A stretch of DNA of 64,000 bases, taken from Mesobacillus jeotgali (GTDB lineage: Bacteria > Bacillota > Bacilli > Bacillales > Cytobacillaceae). Made by a program: the position numbers and the translations under genes. Within the stretch, counting starts at the first letter, position 1; each line of letters begins with the position of its first letter. The notes beneath the pieces are model-generated. The model was not told the origin of the DNA. It did not search any database and was given only the letters and a program-made list of their open reading frames with translations. The DNA lies in the NCBI RefSeq assembly GCF_900166585.1, contig NZ_FVZC01000009.1:1054001-1118000 (forward strand), written 5' to 3'. Of this stretch, positions 26,263 through 35,451 are shown one piece after another.

Positions 26263-26358
26263 TAATGCTGTTTAATTGAATTTTCTGTCTATCTTTAAAT
26301 TATCAGTGCGGATTCTATAATTTAAGTCTCGGCTATTTATCCATCACAGTTGGGAAGA

Positions 26359-26386
26359 GCCCTTTAAAGATTATATTTTAAAGGGC
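26359..26386 (-). terminator. Hairpin after the 41-aa gene
   Basis: GCCCTTTAAA (26359-26368) and TTTAAAGGGC (26377-26386) are exact complements with an 8-nt loop, followed on the minus strand by TCTTCC. It ends the small gene at 26402; the T run is weak. Confidence 0.55.
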
Positions 26387-26401
26387 ATGGTCTTTCTGTT
26401 G

Positions 26402-26527
26402 TTAACTTGTCTTTTCTTTTTCCAACTTTTCGATTAGTGATTCAACGGTTTTCATAATCGTTTCATTGCTCACATCCCGGCCTAATACTGCGCTGGCCCT
26501 CTTTACTAATTCTTCTTTGCTAATCAT
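26402..26527 (-). CDS. Small protein, 41 aa, unknown function
   Basis: Reads MISKEELVKRASAVLGRDVS and on through ETIMKTVESLIEKLEKEK. The ATG (26525-26527) follows GGAAGGTAAAAAA, and a hairpin follows the stop. The composition is charged and helix-forming, with a heptad-like C-terminus (IMKTVESLIEKLEKEK) that could be a short coiled coil. It lies between array C and a GNAT gene on the other strand. I do not recognise the family; start, stop and hairpin make it a plausible gene. Confidence 0.6.
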   Translation of the reverse strand: MISKEELVKRASAVLGRDVSNETIMKTVESLIEKLEKEKTS

Positions 26528-26645
26528 TTTTTTTACCTTCCTATTTACTTATTTCATTTTTCACCCAATGTTTATTATCGGTTGAATTATTTTAAATTAA
26601 ATAAGAACATAGAATAAATAACTGAAACGCTAAGGAGGCATTTTT

Positions 26646-27095
26646 GTGCCACAACATAATTTTAAAATAATTGAATATAACCGGTGTTATGCACGTCAAA
26701 CAGTGGAAATGTGGCGAAATAGTAAGGAACAAGCTATTGGACAGAAGGAAAAGCATAGCTTTGAAAATCATATACATTTTTTAAATCATCTTTTACCAGA
26801 ACAGTTTCAAATAGACATTGCGTTAAGTGAAGACGAAGTAGTCGGTTTGATTGCCTATAGCAATAATGAAATCAGTCAACTTTACATCCATATTGATTAC
26901 CAGGGATGTGGTATTGGACAAATCTTGCTGGATCGGGCGAAAAAACAATCATGTGGACGATTAACTTTATTTACGTTTGAAATTAATGAAAAAGCACATC
27001 GTTTTTATGAAAAGAATGGTTTCACGATAGTGGGGAGAGGTCATGAAAATGAAGAGGATCTGCCGGATATTGAGTATGAGTGGATATCCAAATGA
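26646..27095 (+). CDS. GNAT family N-acetyltransferase
   Basis: 149 aa. Acetyl-CoA site QLYIHIDYQGCGIGQILLDRAKKQ (about 80-103) with the Q/R-x2-G-x-G/A pattern, and the C-terminal FTFEINEKAHRFYEKNGFTIVG signature. It resembles general YncA/RimI-like acetyltransferases. GTG follows CTAAGGAGGCATTTTT. Divergent from the 41-aa gene. The acceptor substrate is unknown. Confidence 0.87.
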   Translation: MPQHNFKIIEYNRCYARQTVEMWRNSKEQAIGQKEKHSFENHIHFLNHLLPEQFQIDIALSEDEVVGLIAYSNNEISQLYIHIDYQGCGIGQILLDRAKKQSCGRLTLFTFEINEKAHRFYEKNGFTIVGRGHENEEDLPDIEYEWISK

Positions 27096-27282
27096 AGTTC
27101 TTAAGCAGATACTATAAGCCCAAATGAAACCAATATGAGTCGGTTTTTTATTTGTGAAAAATAAGATGTTGCAGGGCTGTCAGTTATATACCAGGAGAAG
27201 GTATAAGCGTATTAACTATCGAATATATTTATGGAATGTTAAAACGGAGGAATGCTGAGTCAATATTTTAAGGAGGAATCTA

Positions 27283-27840
27283 ATGAATCAAGCTTTATTG
27301 GTCATCGATGCTCAACAGGATTTAATAGAAGGAAATGAAGTGGAACAGGGAGTTATTGAAAAGGATAGATTATTGAACAACATCAATACTGTTGTAGATA
27401 ACGCTATTAAAGAAAGTGTTCCGGTAATTTTCATTAGAGATATAGATGTCGCAAATGGAGAGGGACCTGGCTTTCAAGTCCACCAGGATATTATAGTACC
27501 TTCCGATTCAGTGATATTTGATAAAGCGGCTACAAATTCTTTTTATGGAACTCCTTTAAAAGATTATCTAAATGAAAATAAGATCGGTCATTTGGTTATT
27601 ATGGGTTGTAAGACAGAATATTGTATTGATACAGCCGTAAGAACAGCTACAATTAATCAGCTTGATGTCACCTTAGTTGGGGACGGTCATTCGACTTCAG
27701 ACTCTAAAGTGTTATCCGCAAAAGATATCATTCTTCATCATAACGCCATTCTTCACGGTCACTATAATGTAGACAATTTTTCTATTGTGAGAAATTCTTC
27801 TGAAGATTTATTTACTCCTATTCACAATCAATATCGATAA
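27283..27840 (+). CDS. Isochorismatase-family cysteine hydrolase
   Basis: 185 aa. The family triad is visible: Asp in LLVIDAQQDLIEG (about 9), Lys in VIFDKAATNSFYGT (about 86) and the nucleophile Cys in MGCKTEYCIDTAVRTA (about 119), with the cis-peptide before it. Members hydrolyse small amides or vinyl ethers (nicotinamide, N-carbamoyl compounds, isochorismate). No siderophore gene is near, so an amidase-like role is more likely than isochorismate cleavage. ATG follows AAGGAGGAATCTA. Monocistronic with its own terminator. Confidence 0.88.
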   Translation: MNQALLVIDAQQDLIEGNEVEQGVIEKDRLLNNINTVVDNAIKESVPVIFIRDIDVANGEGPGFQVHQDIIVPSDSVIFDKAATNSFYGTPLKDYLNENKIGHLVIMGCKTEYCIDTAVRTATINQLDVTLVGDGHSTSDSKVLSAKDIILHHNAILHGHYNVDNFSIVRNSSEDLFTPIHNQYR

Positions 27841-27902
27841 GTCCTGATCAGTAAAGTAATTTAAATAGTTGTTAAGGGTGCAAGAATATTTAGAAACTTA
27901 GA

Positions 27903-27936
27903 GGCTTGGAGAATTTTAAATTCTCCGAGCTTTTTA
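27903..27936 (+). terminator. Terminator of the isochorismatase-family gene
   Basis: GCTTGGAGAATTT (27904-27916) pairs with AAATTCTCCGAGC (27918-27930; one mismatch), tiny loop, then TTTTT. Confidence 0.85.
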
Positions 27937-28042
27937 TTTTTAGGAAAGGCCAATTAATCTGAATAAAAGAGGGGCCGCCCAATTGCATAATTTCTTATTA
28001 ATGGCAAAAATTATTCCTATTAGTTATAGAATGGGGTTTGCC

Positions 28043-29128
28043 ATGAAATTCTCACGGCTGCAAATATCAAGCATGATTATATTATTTACAGGGATTTCTA
28101 ACCATGTCATGATCCTGCCGCATCTTTTAAGTGTTGCAAAACGTGATGCATGGGTGAGTATCGCCATATCGTATTCAATTCTTTTACTTTGGGGAATCTT
28201 CGTCATCTTTCTGCTCAAAAGGATGAATGGAGAGTATTTCTTTAGCTGGGTACAGAGCAGGGGAGGTGCTTTTGCTGTAAGGGGATTTACCCTGATTTTT
28301 GCTCTGTATTTTCTTGTATCGGGCATTTTATCATCATACGATTTCATTTTAATGATCAAGATTTACTTTCTTCCCAATACACCTGCCTGGATTGTCACTT
28401 TTTCCTTTATATTTCTTTGCGTATGGGCTGCTTATAAAGAGTTTAGGACTATTCTTTATGCATCGGTTTTGTTATTGCCCATTGTCTGGGCTTTTGGTTA
28501 TTTTGTTGCATTTTCTACGTTTAATAAGAAAGATTATTCCAATCTTTTTCCAGTGTTAGTTAATGGATTGCATCCGGTGCTGGAAGGGGTTGTCATTGTT
28601 CTCGGAGGGAGTATGGACTTGCTTATTATATTCCTGATTCAGGATAAGCTTAGCAAGCAATTTAGATTCAGGCATTTGGTCGTTTTATTTTCTGTCGTCA
28701 TCATGCTTGTTGCAGGTCCGACGACTGGGTCAATAGCTTCCTTTGGACCCCATGTAGCAGCAAATTTCCGTTTTCCTGCATTTGAGCAGTGGAGGCTTGT
28801 CCAATTGGGGAGACAGGTATCACACATGGACTTTTTAGCTGTATTTCAATTTTTGTCCGGTTCATTTATTAAAGTATCCTTGAGTTTGTTTTTGCTGATT
28901 GATTTATTTGGAATAAAATCCGAAGTGTTAAAAAGGAACTTATTAATAGCAGCTGGTGGCATATTTTCACTAGCTTCCATTGTTCCGCTAAGTGATTTAT
29001 TACTTCAAAAGATGGTAGGAAGTTTTTATTATCCTGTGATGTTCATCAGCGGACTTGCGACTTCTGCAATATTGCTCATCATTGGGATTTTGCCTAAGAG
29101 TAAAGGGGTGAACAATAATGGAACATGA
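28043..29128 (+). CDS. Germinant receptor permease subunit, GerB family
   Basis: 361 aa, about ten membrane helices, second GerB paralogue of the window. MKFSRLQISSMIILFTGISN and HVMILPHLLSVAKRDAW align with the start of the first one, and FGPHVAANFRFPAFEQWRLVQLG matches its conserved loop. The ATG at 28043 has GGGG 7 nt upstream and fits the usual GerB length; a TTG at 27983 after AGAGGGG would add 20 residues. The gene overlaps the following gerXA by 11 bp. Same subunit order as the minus-strand operon. Confidence 0.88.
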   Translation: MKFSRLQISSMIILFTGISNHVMILPHLLSVAKRDAWVSIAISYSILLLWGIFVIFLLKRMNGEYFFSWVQSRGGAFAVRGFTLIFALYFLVSGILSSYDFILMIKIYFLPNTPAWIVTFSFIFLCVWAAYKEFRTILYASVLLLPIVWAFGYFVAFSTFNKKDYSNLFPVLVNGLHPVLEGVVIVLGGSMDLLIIFLIQDKLSKQFRFRHLVVLFSVVIMLVAGPTTGSIASFGPHVAANFRFPAFEQWRLVQLGRQVSHMDFLAVFQFLSGSFIKVSLSLFLLIDLFGIKSEVLKRNLLIAAGGIFSLASIVPLSDLLLQKMVGSFYYPVMFISGLATSAILLIIGILPKSKGVNNNGT

Positions 29129-30577
29129 TCCGCATTTTTCTGAGAAAATCAGTCTTGCGCAAGAAGCTTTATCATCTGGGCGAATGGATAAAAATAAACT
29201 CCAGGAGTTTTTTAAAACTTATGCTGATGTTTCGGTAAAGAACTATAAACCATCAGGCGAATTAATCACTGTAATTTATAGTGAGGGAATGGTCGACGGA
29301 AGCCAGTTAAATGATTATTTTAATAGTGTGAATGCCTTTATATCAGCCAGGGGAAAAGCGGTGGAATATCAACACGATTTGCCGCCGGTGATGACTATTG
29401 ACAGTATTTTAACAATGATTGAAAAAGTTTTTTCAGGTTTCCTTGTTTTTTTTCAAAAAAATAGGAGTCATTTTTGGGCTATTGATATTGCCAATATACC
29501 AAAAAGAACCCCCGAAGAATCCAAAACGGAAACATCAATCAAGGGACCCAAAGATGCTTTTACAGAAGAAATAAATACGAATATTTCACTTATGAGAAAA
29601 AGAATTAAGAGTCCGATGCTTTATAATGAAATATTTTTGGTAGGCGGATTGACGAAAACAAAGGTGTCGCTTTTGTATTTGACCCATAAAGTAAACCATG
29701 ATGTGTTGCTTGAAGTAAGAGAACGTTTGAACAAGATTGACACTGAGAGTGTTCTAAGTGCGGGGCAGCTGGAGCAATGGCTATCGGACAGGACATTCGC
29801 TATATTTCCATTGATGGATTACATTACCCGCCCTGATTATGCAATTGAATCCATGTTAAGGGGGAGGTTCATCATTGCTGTTGATGGTTCTCCAATGGTA
29901 TTGATTGGACCGGCAAATTTAACGGAATTAACCAAATCACCCGAAGATATTCATTTCCTTATTATTTTGTGTTATTCCAGAGAGTTCTGCGTTTGATTGG
30001 CATCCTTATTGCCATTTTTTTGCCTGGCTTTTGGATTGCCATTGCTGGTGTAAATGTGGATCAACTTCCTTTTCCCCTTTTGGCAACAGTAGTTGTCTCC
30101 AGACAGGGATTGCCGCTGCCTATTGGATTGGAAGCCACCTTTATCCTGCTTTTATTTGAATTATTAAGAGAGGCGGGAGTGAGAATGCCTACGGCTGTGG
30201 GACAAACAATTACAATTGTTGGGGGTTTGATCATAGGGGATGCTTCCATAAGAGCTGGCCTTGCATCCCCAACCATCATTGTGGTCATTGCTTTAACAGC
30301 TGTAGCAACCTACACTCTAGTAAATCAATCCTTGTCAGGCACTGTAACGATTCTGAGGTTCTCGATATTAATGATATCTTCTTTCTTAGGAATTTTCGGG
30401 CTCTTTATCAGTTCTTTCGCTGTCCTGATTTACTTATGTCAGTTGGAATCTTTTAAATTAAATTATATGGAACCGCTTGTCTCTCTTAAACCAAGTGAAG
30501 TTCTATCCGCATTGCTGATAAACCCGTATAAAACAAGAAATTTTGCTGCTTCTATGCTTAAAAGAGGGAGAAAGTGA
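29118..30577 (+). pseudogene. GerA family germination protein, broken by a frameshift
   Basis: The first frame (29118-29996) encodes the cytosolic half with IPKRTPEESKTETSIKGPKD and ends prematurely after SPEDIHFLIILCY. The membrane half continues in another frame from VLFQRVLRLIGILIAIFLPG to 30577. Restoring one C in TTCC near 29957 gives SPEDIHFPYYFVLFQRVLRL, which aligns without gaps to SPEDLNQNYLYVSFERMLRL of the other GerA here. So a 1-bp deletion separates the halves. Start ATG follows AAAGGGGTG by 7 nt. If real, this receptor lacks a full A subunit and should be inactive. Confidence 0.85.
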
Positions 30578-31725
30578 TGAGGTACCTGTCGAGATTCAGT
30601 ATAGCAGTATTGGGTTGTCTACTAATTATAGTGCAATCAGGCTGTTCAGATATAAGAGAAACTCAGGATTTAAACTATGCAACAGCCATAGGTGTGGATT
30701 ATAGAGATGGGAAATACCATACCTATATCCAATTGGTGGATCTTATGAAGGTTGCAAAAACAGAGGGTGCAGATACTTCTCCCGCCAAGATGTGGGTATC
30801 AGAATCTGAGGGAGAGATATTTATTGACTCATTTTTTGATATATATAGAACAGCACAGGAAAGATTTGTGTGGGCACACGTAACTGCCATTGTACTGACA
30901 GAAGCAGCTTTGAAGCAAGGGTTTCAGGAAATCTTTGATGGACTGACCCGTTACCACGAATTCCGACTGACTCCTTGGGTTTATGGTACAACAGAACCAA
31001 TAGAAGATATATTGTCTGCAAAAGGTTTTTTTGGACAAACATCACTTAACACGATCCTCCACCATCCCGAATCAATATTCCAGCAAAGTTCCAAGCTAAA
31101 ACCGATACAGTTTTTTGAACTATCAAGACAGATATTCGAACCGGCCTATACAGCATATCTGCCTTCTCTATCTATCGATGAAAACGATTGGAAGGAAAGT
31201 GGAAAAAACGAACCTAAGTTATTTATGAATGGAGCTTTTTTCATCGAAAATGATAAATATAAAGGTTTTTTTCCTGGTGAGGAATTAAACGGCCTTAGGT
31301 GGACGATCTCTGATATGCAAAGAATTCAGGTGCTAATTCCAGATGCCAAGGGACCATCCTTTTTAACCGTTTTCGAGGACCCAAAAGTAAAGTATATAAG
31401 TAATGGACCGACTGTTGACATGATTATTCAAGTTAAAGGGAATCTGGCTAACCGCGATAAAAATAGGGATCTCGAACTTAATAAAATGAAACAGTTGTGT
31501 GAGGCTGTCATCAAAAAAGAAATCCATGAACTATTTGAGTTGGGATTAAAGGAAGATACAGATTTCTTGAATATAGAACACGTACTATATCGCGAAAACA
31601 CGAAGCTCTGGAAGAAAAACCATTCACTATCCCATTCGGTTTTGAATCAAGTGAAAGTAGATGTTGAAATCAATCATACCGGGGCATTGAAGAATCGGAT
31701 GATTGAAATGGATGATTTGGATTGA
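30577..31725 (+). CDS. Spore germination lipoprotein, Ger(x)C
   Basis: 382 aa C subunit. Lipoprotein signal MRYLSRFSIAVLGCLLIIVQ then SGC lipobox; next LNYATAIGVDYRDGKYHTYI, the family start of the mature protein. ATG 30577 overlaps the gerXA TGA and follows GAGGGAG by about 8 nt. It is intact even though the gerXA before it is frameshifted, and translation initiation would still work through its own binding site. Confidence 0.9.
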   Translation: MRYLSRFSIAVLGCLLIIVQSGCSDIRETQDLNYATAIGVDYRDGKYHTYIQLVDLMKVAKTEGADTSPAKMWVSESEGEIFIDSFFDIYRTAQERFVWAHVTAIVLTEAALKQGFQEIFDGLTRYHEFRLTPWVYGTTEPIEDILSAKGFFGQTSLNTILHHPESIFQQSSKLKPIQFFELSRQIFEPAYTAYLPSLSIDENDWKESGKNEPKLFMNGAFFIENDKYKGFFPGEELNGLRWTISDMQRIQVLIPDAKGPSFLTVFEDPKVKYISNGPTVDMIIQVKGNLANRDKNRDLELNKMKQLCEAVIKKEIHELFELGLKEDTDFLNIEHVLYRENTKLWKKNHSLSHSVLNQVKVDVEINHTGALKNRMIEMDDLD

Positions 31726-31848
31726 ATTTTAAGTGATGGAAGCAACGTCAGGAATTTTGTAAAATAGCATCCTTTATAACTTCACTATTCCGCCTTCCAC
31801 TATGTTAACATTAGAATATACGTTCGTTTGTTGGAAGGGGAAGCAAAT

Positions 31849-32439
31849 ATGTTAAAGAACAAAGATGATGTCATTAAAATAATCCAGTCTGATGATAAAA
31901 TGATGGAGATTTTACATGCTGCCAACACTCTGGATTTGCCTGACTGGTGGATCTGTGCTGGCTTTGTCCGGTCTAAAATATGGGACACCCTGCATTGCTT
32001 CGAGGAACGTACATTGACTCAGGATGTTGACGTCATTTATTTTGATTCAACAAATATTGATGAGGATCACGAAAAAACACTAGAGAATGAGTTGAAGACT
32101 CTTATGCCTGACATTCCCTGGTCTGTGAAAAACCAGGCAAGAATGCATATAGTCAATCAGATTCCACCCTATACCTCATGTGAAGATGCAATCTCAAAAT
32201 TCCCTGAAACGGCCACCGCACTAGGCGTAAAGCTGGGAAGGGACAATAGGTTCATCCTAACCGCGCCTTGTGGAATTGAGGATGTCATACAAATGATAGT
32301 AAAACCGACGAATTTTTTTGCAGAAAATAAAGAACGTGCGGCCATTTACGAGGAACGGCTGATTAAAAAGAACTGGAAAGCTACCTGGCATAAGATTAGA
32401 GTCCAACAGTTAGCTTTAACCTTCCAAGAAGAGTCATGA
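31849..32439 (+). CDS. Nucleotidyltransferase-like protein (NTP_transf_6/DUF925)
   Basis: 196 aa. ICAGFVRSKIWDTLHCFEE (about 30-48) resembles the G-x-R segment and TQDVDVIYFD (about 53-62) the D-x-D metal site of nucleotidyltransferases; the C-terminal KKNWKATWHKIRVQ is typical of this family in Bacillus. Function unproven; members are sometimes called YkoY- or antitoxin-like but no toxin partner is adjacent. ATG 31849 has GGAAGGGG about 9 nt upstream. Array D begins only 4 bp after its stop. Confidence 0.75.
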   Translation: MLKNKDDVIKIIQSDDKMMEILHAANTLDLPDWWICAGFVRSKIWDTLHCFEERTLTQDVDVIYFDSTNIDEDHEKTLENELKTLMPDIPWSVKNQARMHIVNQIPPYTSCEDAISKFPETATALGVKLGRDNRFILTAPCGIEDVIQMIVKPTNFFAENKERAAIYEERLIKKNWKATWHKIRVQQLALTFQEES

Positions 32440-32442
32440 TAA

Positions 32443-32700
32443 ATGACAGCTAAAGGTCGAAACTCCCAAAGCTGACAAGAAAGACTGGTAATCGTGACAA
32501 GTTAATGCTAGAACTCACGGAAGCTGTCAAGAAGAGCTCTTGATCGTGAGAGGTGAAGGCTCAGACTCACCAAACCTGTCAAGAAACTCCGGTAATCTTG
32601 ACAGGTTAAGGGTGAGACTCACGGAAGCTGTCAAGAAAATCCCGTAATCATGACAGATTAATAAAGAAAATCTCCAAAGCTGTCAATAAAACCCTTAGCC
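32443..32700. repeat. Tandem array, 52-bp unit, 4-5 copies (array D)
   Basis: Units begin GCTGTCAAG or near variants at 32471, 32523, 32575, 32627 and 32679, exactly 52 bp apart, with half a unit before the first. In the third copy CCTGTCAAG and CTTGACAGG are exact complements around 13 nt; the other copies are weaker. The array sits between two convergent genes, starting 4 bp after a stop codon. Confidence 0.92.
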
Positions 32701-32755
32701 CATCTTAATAGAAAGGAAATCCTCCTAACATGGTCTCAAAGTGATCTAAGTTCAT

Positions 32756-32944
32756 TTATTGCACCAACTTCTCTGGGTTTTTAACTTTAATCGAAACTAC
32801 TTCTCCGCAATCCAAACATACTGTATAGACTTTTTCAGACCCGATTGTCATTTTTTTATCCACTGGTCGAAGATTAATATATTCCATCGCTTGGACGAAT
32901 GAGTTTCCACCACAGCTAGAGCATTTTAATTCTATGTTCTTCAT
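32756..32944 (-). CDS. Small zinc-ribbon protein
   Basis: 62 aa with two CxxC knuckles, CSSCGG (residues 8-13) and CLDCGE (about 44-49), 32 residues apart, a classic zinc ribbon. The middle GSEKVYTV strand fits. It is probably a nucleic-acid or protein-binding ribbon of unknown role. ATG 32944 has AAAGGGG about 10 nt upstream; the ATG at 32953 touches that site. Confidence 0.8.
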   Translation of the reverse strand: MKNIELKCSSCGGNSFVQAMEYINLRPVDKKMTIGSEKVYTVCLDCGEVVSIKVKNPEKLVQ

Positions 32945-33085
32945 TAAGTTCATCCCCTTTCTCTATATTCCCTAATACGATTCTTTTGTGAATTGGTTTC
33001 AACCTACTGTAAAATATCATTCAAGAAGGATATTCAACATTTTCGTTGAATTAGTTTTTTATAGATTTTAAAGGAGACATTATCA

Positions 33086-33436
33086 ATGGAATTAAAGGAA
33101 CATATAAGACAATTAGAGGAGAAATTGCTAACGGCTGAAGTTCGAGCTTCCAGAACTGAGCTAAAAAAAATATTAGCTGATGAGTTTTTTGAGTTTGGCA
33201 GTTCGGGCAGAGTACTTTATAAGAATGATGAAATGGAGAGTGGAATTGGGATCATTAAAGCTAAACTAAGCGATTTTGATATCCATCCTTTATCTGATAA
33301 TATAGTGCTGGCCACCTATCGAACTTTTAATGAACGGACTAATCAGCATGCTTTAAGAAGTTCCATCTGGAAACAAGTTGAAGGTGATTGGAAAATGGTT
33401 TTTCATCAGGGAACTAAGACGGGTCCTTCTATTTAA
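33086..33436 (+). CDS. DUF4440 (NTF2-like) protein
   Basis: 116 aa. Opens with a helix ELKEHIRQLEEKLLTAEVRA, then LADEFFEFGSSGRVLYKNDEM and ends WKQVEGDWKMVFHQGTK, the SnoaL/DUF4440 cone-shaped fold. Members include ketosteroid-isomerase-like enzymes and regulatory proteins; no catalytic set is evident. ATG follows AAGGAGACATTATCA. Divergent from the zinc-ribbon gene. Confidence 0.85.
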   Translation: MELKEHIRQLEEKLLTAEVRASRTELKKILADEFFEFGSSGRVLYKNDEMESGIGIIKAKLSDFDIHPLSDNIVLATYRTFNERTNQHALRSSIWKQVEGDWKMVFHQGTKTGPSI

Positions 33437-33576
33437 TTTGCGACGAAGCGGTATCTCCTGTCTGTCACCTTTTTCAGCAGGCTAGTTAATTTAGCTTTTA
33501 GATTATTATTGAGCAAAGAGATATTATATGTGATAATAAAATGGAAATTTTTAACTTAGTGCAAAGGGGTGATAGA

Positions 33577-33726
33577 GTGGATTATATTACTAAAGAGCTG
33601 AAAAGAATAACGGAGAAGCATCCAGTCCTTACGACCGTATTCTTAACACTGTGGATTTGGTATGGGGCGTATCACCTGGGAGCAAATATGGGTGAGTTCT
33701 TGGCTAATATTCAGAATAACGGATAA
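33577..33726 (+). CDS. Small single-span membrane protein, 49 aa
   Basis: GTG 33577 has AAGGGGTGATAGA before it; a longer frame from ATG 33541 has no binding site. Reads MDYITKELKRITEKHPVLTT, then one membrane span LTLWIWYGAYHLG and an NMGEFLANIQNNG tail. I do not recognise the family. It lies just before the purine permease gene in the same orientation. Confidence 0.55.
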   Translation: MDYITKELKRITEKHPVLTTVFLTLWIWYGAYHLGANMGEFLANIQNNG

Positions 33727-33846
33727 GGAAAGTACCAACACCGAGGCAATCACCTTATTAACATCCTGAATATCTTATTAAAATCAGTGATATGATTGGA
33801 ACGATTGTTTCATAGACATTCAACATGATGACAGAAAGGTGAGAGC

Positions 33847-35169
33847 ATGAAGAATACATCATCGTTAAAAACAATCTTTGCTTCTCTGCAATGGTTGTTT
33901 TTTATTTTTGCTAATACAGTAGTTGTGCCGGTCTCGATTGGGACTGCTTTTGGGTTGGACAGTGCTGAAGTTGCTGCCATGTTGCGGAGCTCGCTGATTT
34001 TTACAGGCCTGGCTGGTGTACTCCAGGGTATAGTTGGGCATCGGTTTCCTTTAATGGAAGGGCATTCGGGTTTAATGTGGGGGTTAATTTTGAATTTGAG
34101 TCTGGCAGCTTCTTCGATGGGCATGAGTCTTCAAGAGGTTGGGGGAGGAATTGCATCGGGGATTTTGCTTGCAGGTACTGTCACCGTGGTCCTTGCTGTT
34201 TTCAGATTGGTTTCTTATATTCAAAAAGTATTTACCCCAATGGTTATGACTGTATATTTATTTCTCCTTACATTTCAGCTGATCCTAATATTTTTTAAAG
34301 GGATGTTAAAAGTATCGGAGGATGGGACAATTGATTTGCCGGTTACATTGTTTTCTTTCGCGGTGGTCATCCTTGTTAGTTTGATGAAAATAAAAGGGAG
34401 TGACACTATCGGCAACTTTTCAATTTTAATCGGAATGCTGTTTGGTTGGATTTTTTATGTGATTCTATTTTCTTCTGGACAAGTGATGGGAAGCCAAGCT
34501 TCAATTGATTTTTCTATCTTTCCACTTGGTGCACCAAATCTGAATTATGGAATCATCGCCATCACATTTATTGCAAGTGTTATCAATTTGAGTAACACGA
34601 TTGCTTCTGTTCAGGCAGCTGCCAAACTAACCGGACAAGAAGTCTCCCAGTCACCAATGGATAGGTCATATCTTTTGACAGGGATCTATTCAATTGGAGC
34701 AGCTTTTTTTGGCCTTGTCCCATATGCTCCGTTCACTTCGTCGGTGGGATTTTTGGAAAGTACCAGAATCTTTGACCGGAAACCTTTCCTGATTGGCGGG
34801 GGGTTAATGGTTATTCTTGGCATCGTTCCGTTTCTCGGGGCATTGCTGGCGACTATACCGATTACAGTAGGGAATGCTGTGCTCTTTGTTGCCTATCTTC
34901 AATTATTTGGAACATCCCTAAAAAGCTTGAATGGATATACCTTTGATTCCAGATCTATATTTCGACTGGCAGCTCCTGTATTGATGGGTTTAAGCATCAT
35001 GAATTTGGACACTGAGCTCTTTAACGTTTTTCCTGTGATCGTGCGGCCGCTTCTTTCGAATGGGTTTATCATGGGTGTCTTACTATCCTTATTACTGGAA
35101 ACCTTCGTTCGTTGGGATAAGGAAGAATACAAAGAGAGCAAAGACAAGGTGGTCACCGGAACTAAATAA
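33847..35169 (+). CDS. NCS2 purine/pyrimidine permease, YwdJ-like
   Basis: 440 aa, about 12-14 membrane segments. NCS2 features: the N-terminal FANTVVVPVSIGTAFGLD, GIVGHRFPLMEGHSGLMWG (signature around helix 3), the functional QAAAKLTGQEVSQ segment (about 258-270) and ITVGNAVLFVAYLQLF. It resembles B. subtilis YwdJ rather than PbuX or PyrP. Substrate (uracil, xanthine or uric acid) not determined by sequence. ATG follows GAAAGGTGAGAGC. No purine riboswitch was found in the 120 bp upstream. Confidence 0.88.
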   Translation: MKNTSSLKTIFASLQWLFFIFANTVVVPVSIGTAFGLDSAEVAAMLRSSLIFTGLAGVLQGIVGHRFPLMEGHSGLMWGLILNLSLAASSMGMSLQEVGGGIASGILLAGTVTVVLAVFRLVSYIQKVFTPMVMTVYLFLLTFQLILIFFKGMLKVSEDGTIDLPVTLFSFAVVILVSLMKIKGSDTIGNFSILIGMLFGWIFYVILFSSGQVMGSQASIDFSIFPLGAPNLNYGIIAITFIASVINLSNTIASVQAAAKLTGQEVSQSPMDRSYLLTGIYSIGAAFFGLVPYAPFTSSVGFLESTRIFDRKPFLIGGGLMVILGIVPFLGALLATIPITVGNAVLFVAYLQLFGTSLKSLNGYTFDSRSIFRLAAPVLMGLSIMNLDTELFNVFPVIVRPLLSNGFIMGVLLSLLLETFVRWDKEEYKESKDKVVTGTK

Positions 35170-35255
35170 AGCAGAACGGCAGATAGCACCTTGTCAGTCA
35201 GAAAGTAAGGCAATGAAGTGGAAATGAAAAAAATACACGGGGTGCTTGTAATTGG

Positions 35256-35414
35256 GTGAGTTGTTATTTGGGAACGAAGAAATTTATATTATTGTTTATG
35301 GCCTCATTTTTTTTGTGGATCAATATTGATTACATAAAAGATTATAAAAAGATTAAAAGCGGTCTTAGTGATCTATCATCTGACGAGGAGCTTGAAATAA
35401 ATCCAGAGGGTTGA
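35256..35414 (+). CDS. Small membrane protein, 52 aa, possibly frameshifted in a T8 run
   Basis: The frame from GTG 35256 encodes KKFILLFMASFFLWINIDYI and a charged tail SDLSSDEELEINPEG. A better placed start is TTG 35252 (GGGGTG 7 nt upstream, MGELLFGNEEIYIIVYGLIF), in a different frame that meets this one at the T8 run 35307-35314. With seven T the two join into a 54-residue protein with one membrane span and an acidic tail. So either frame is real, or the T run has slipped. The gene ends 14 bp before the IS3 element. Confidence 0.45.
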   Translation: MSCYLGTKKFILLFMASFFLWINIDYIKDYKKIKSGLSDLSSDEELEINPEG

Positions 35415-35451
35415 ACTTACCTAGCTAAATGAGACACACATAAAACACCCT

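Noticed and set aside
27960..27992. TGAATA and CATAATT as a sigma-G promoter for the second germination operon
   Set aside because: The spacer is 20 bp instead of 17-18, and the TTG start falls within it. Not accepted as a site.
33727..33846. Purine riboswitch before the NCS2 permease
   Set aside because: Only 120 bp, with no conserved G-box core pairs seen.
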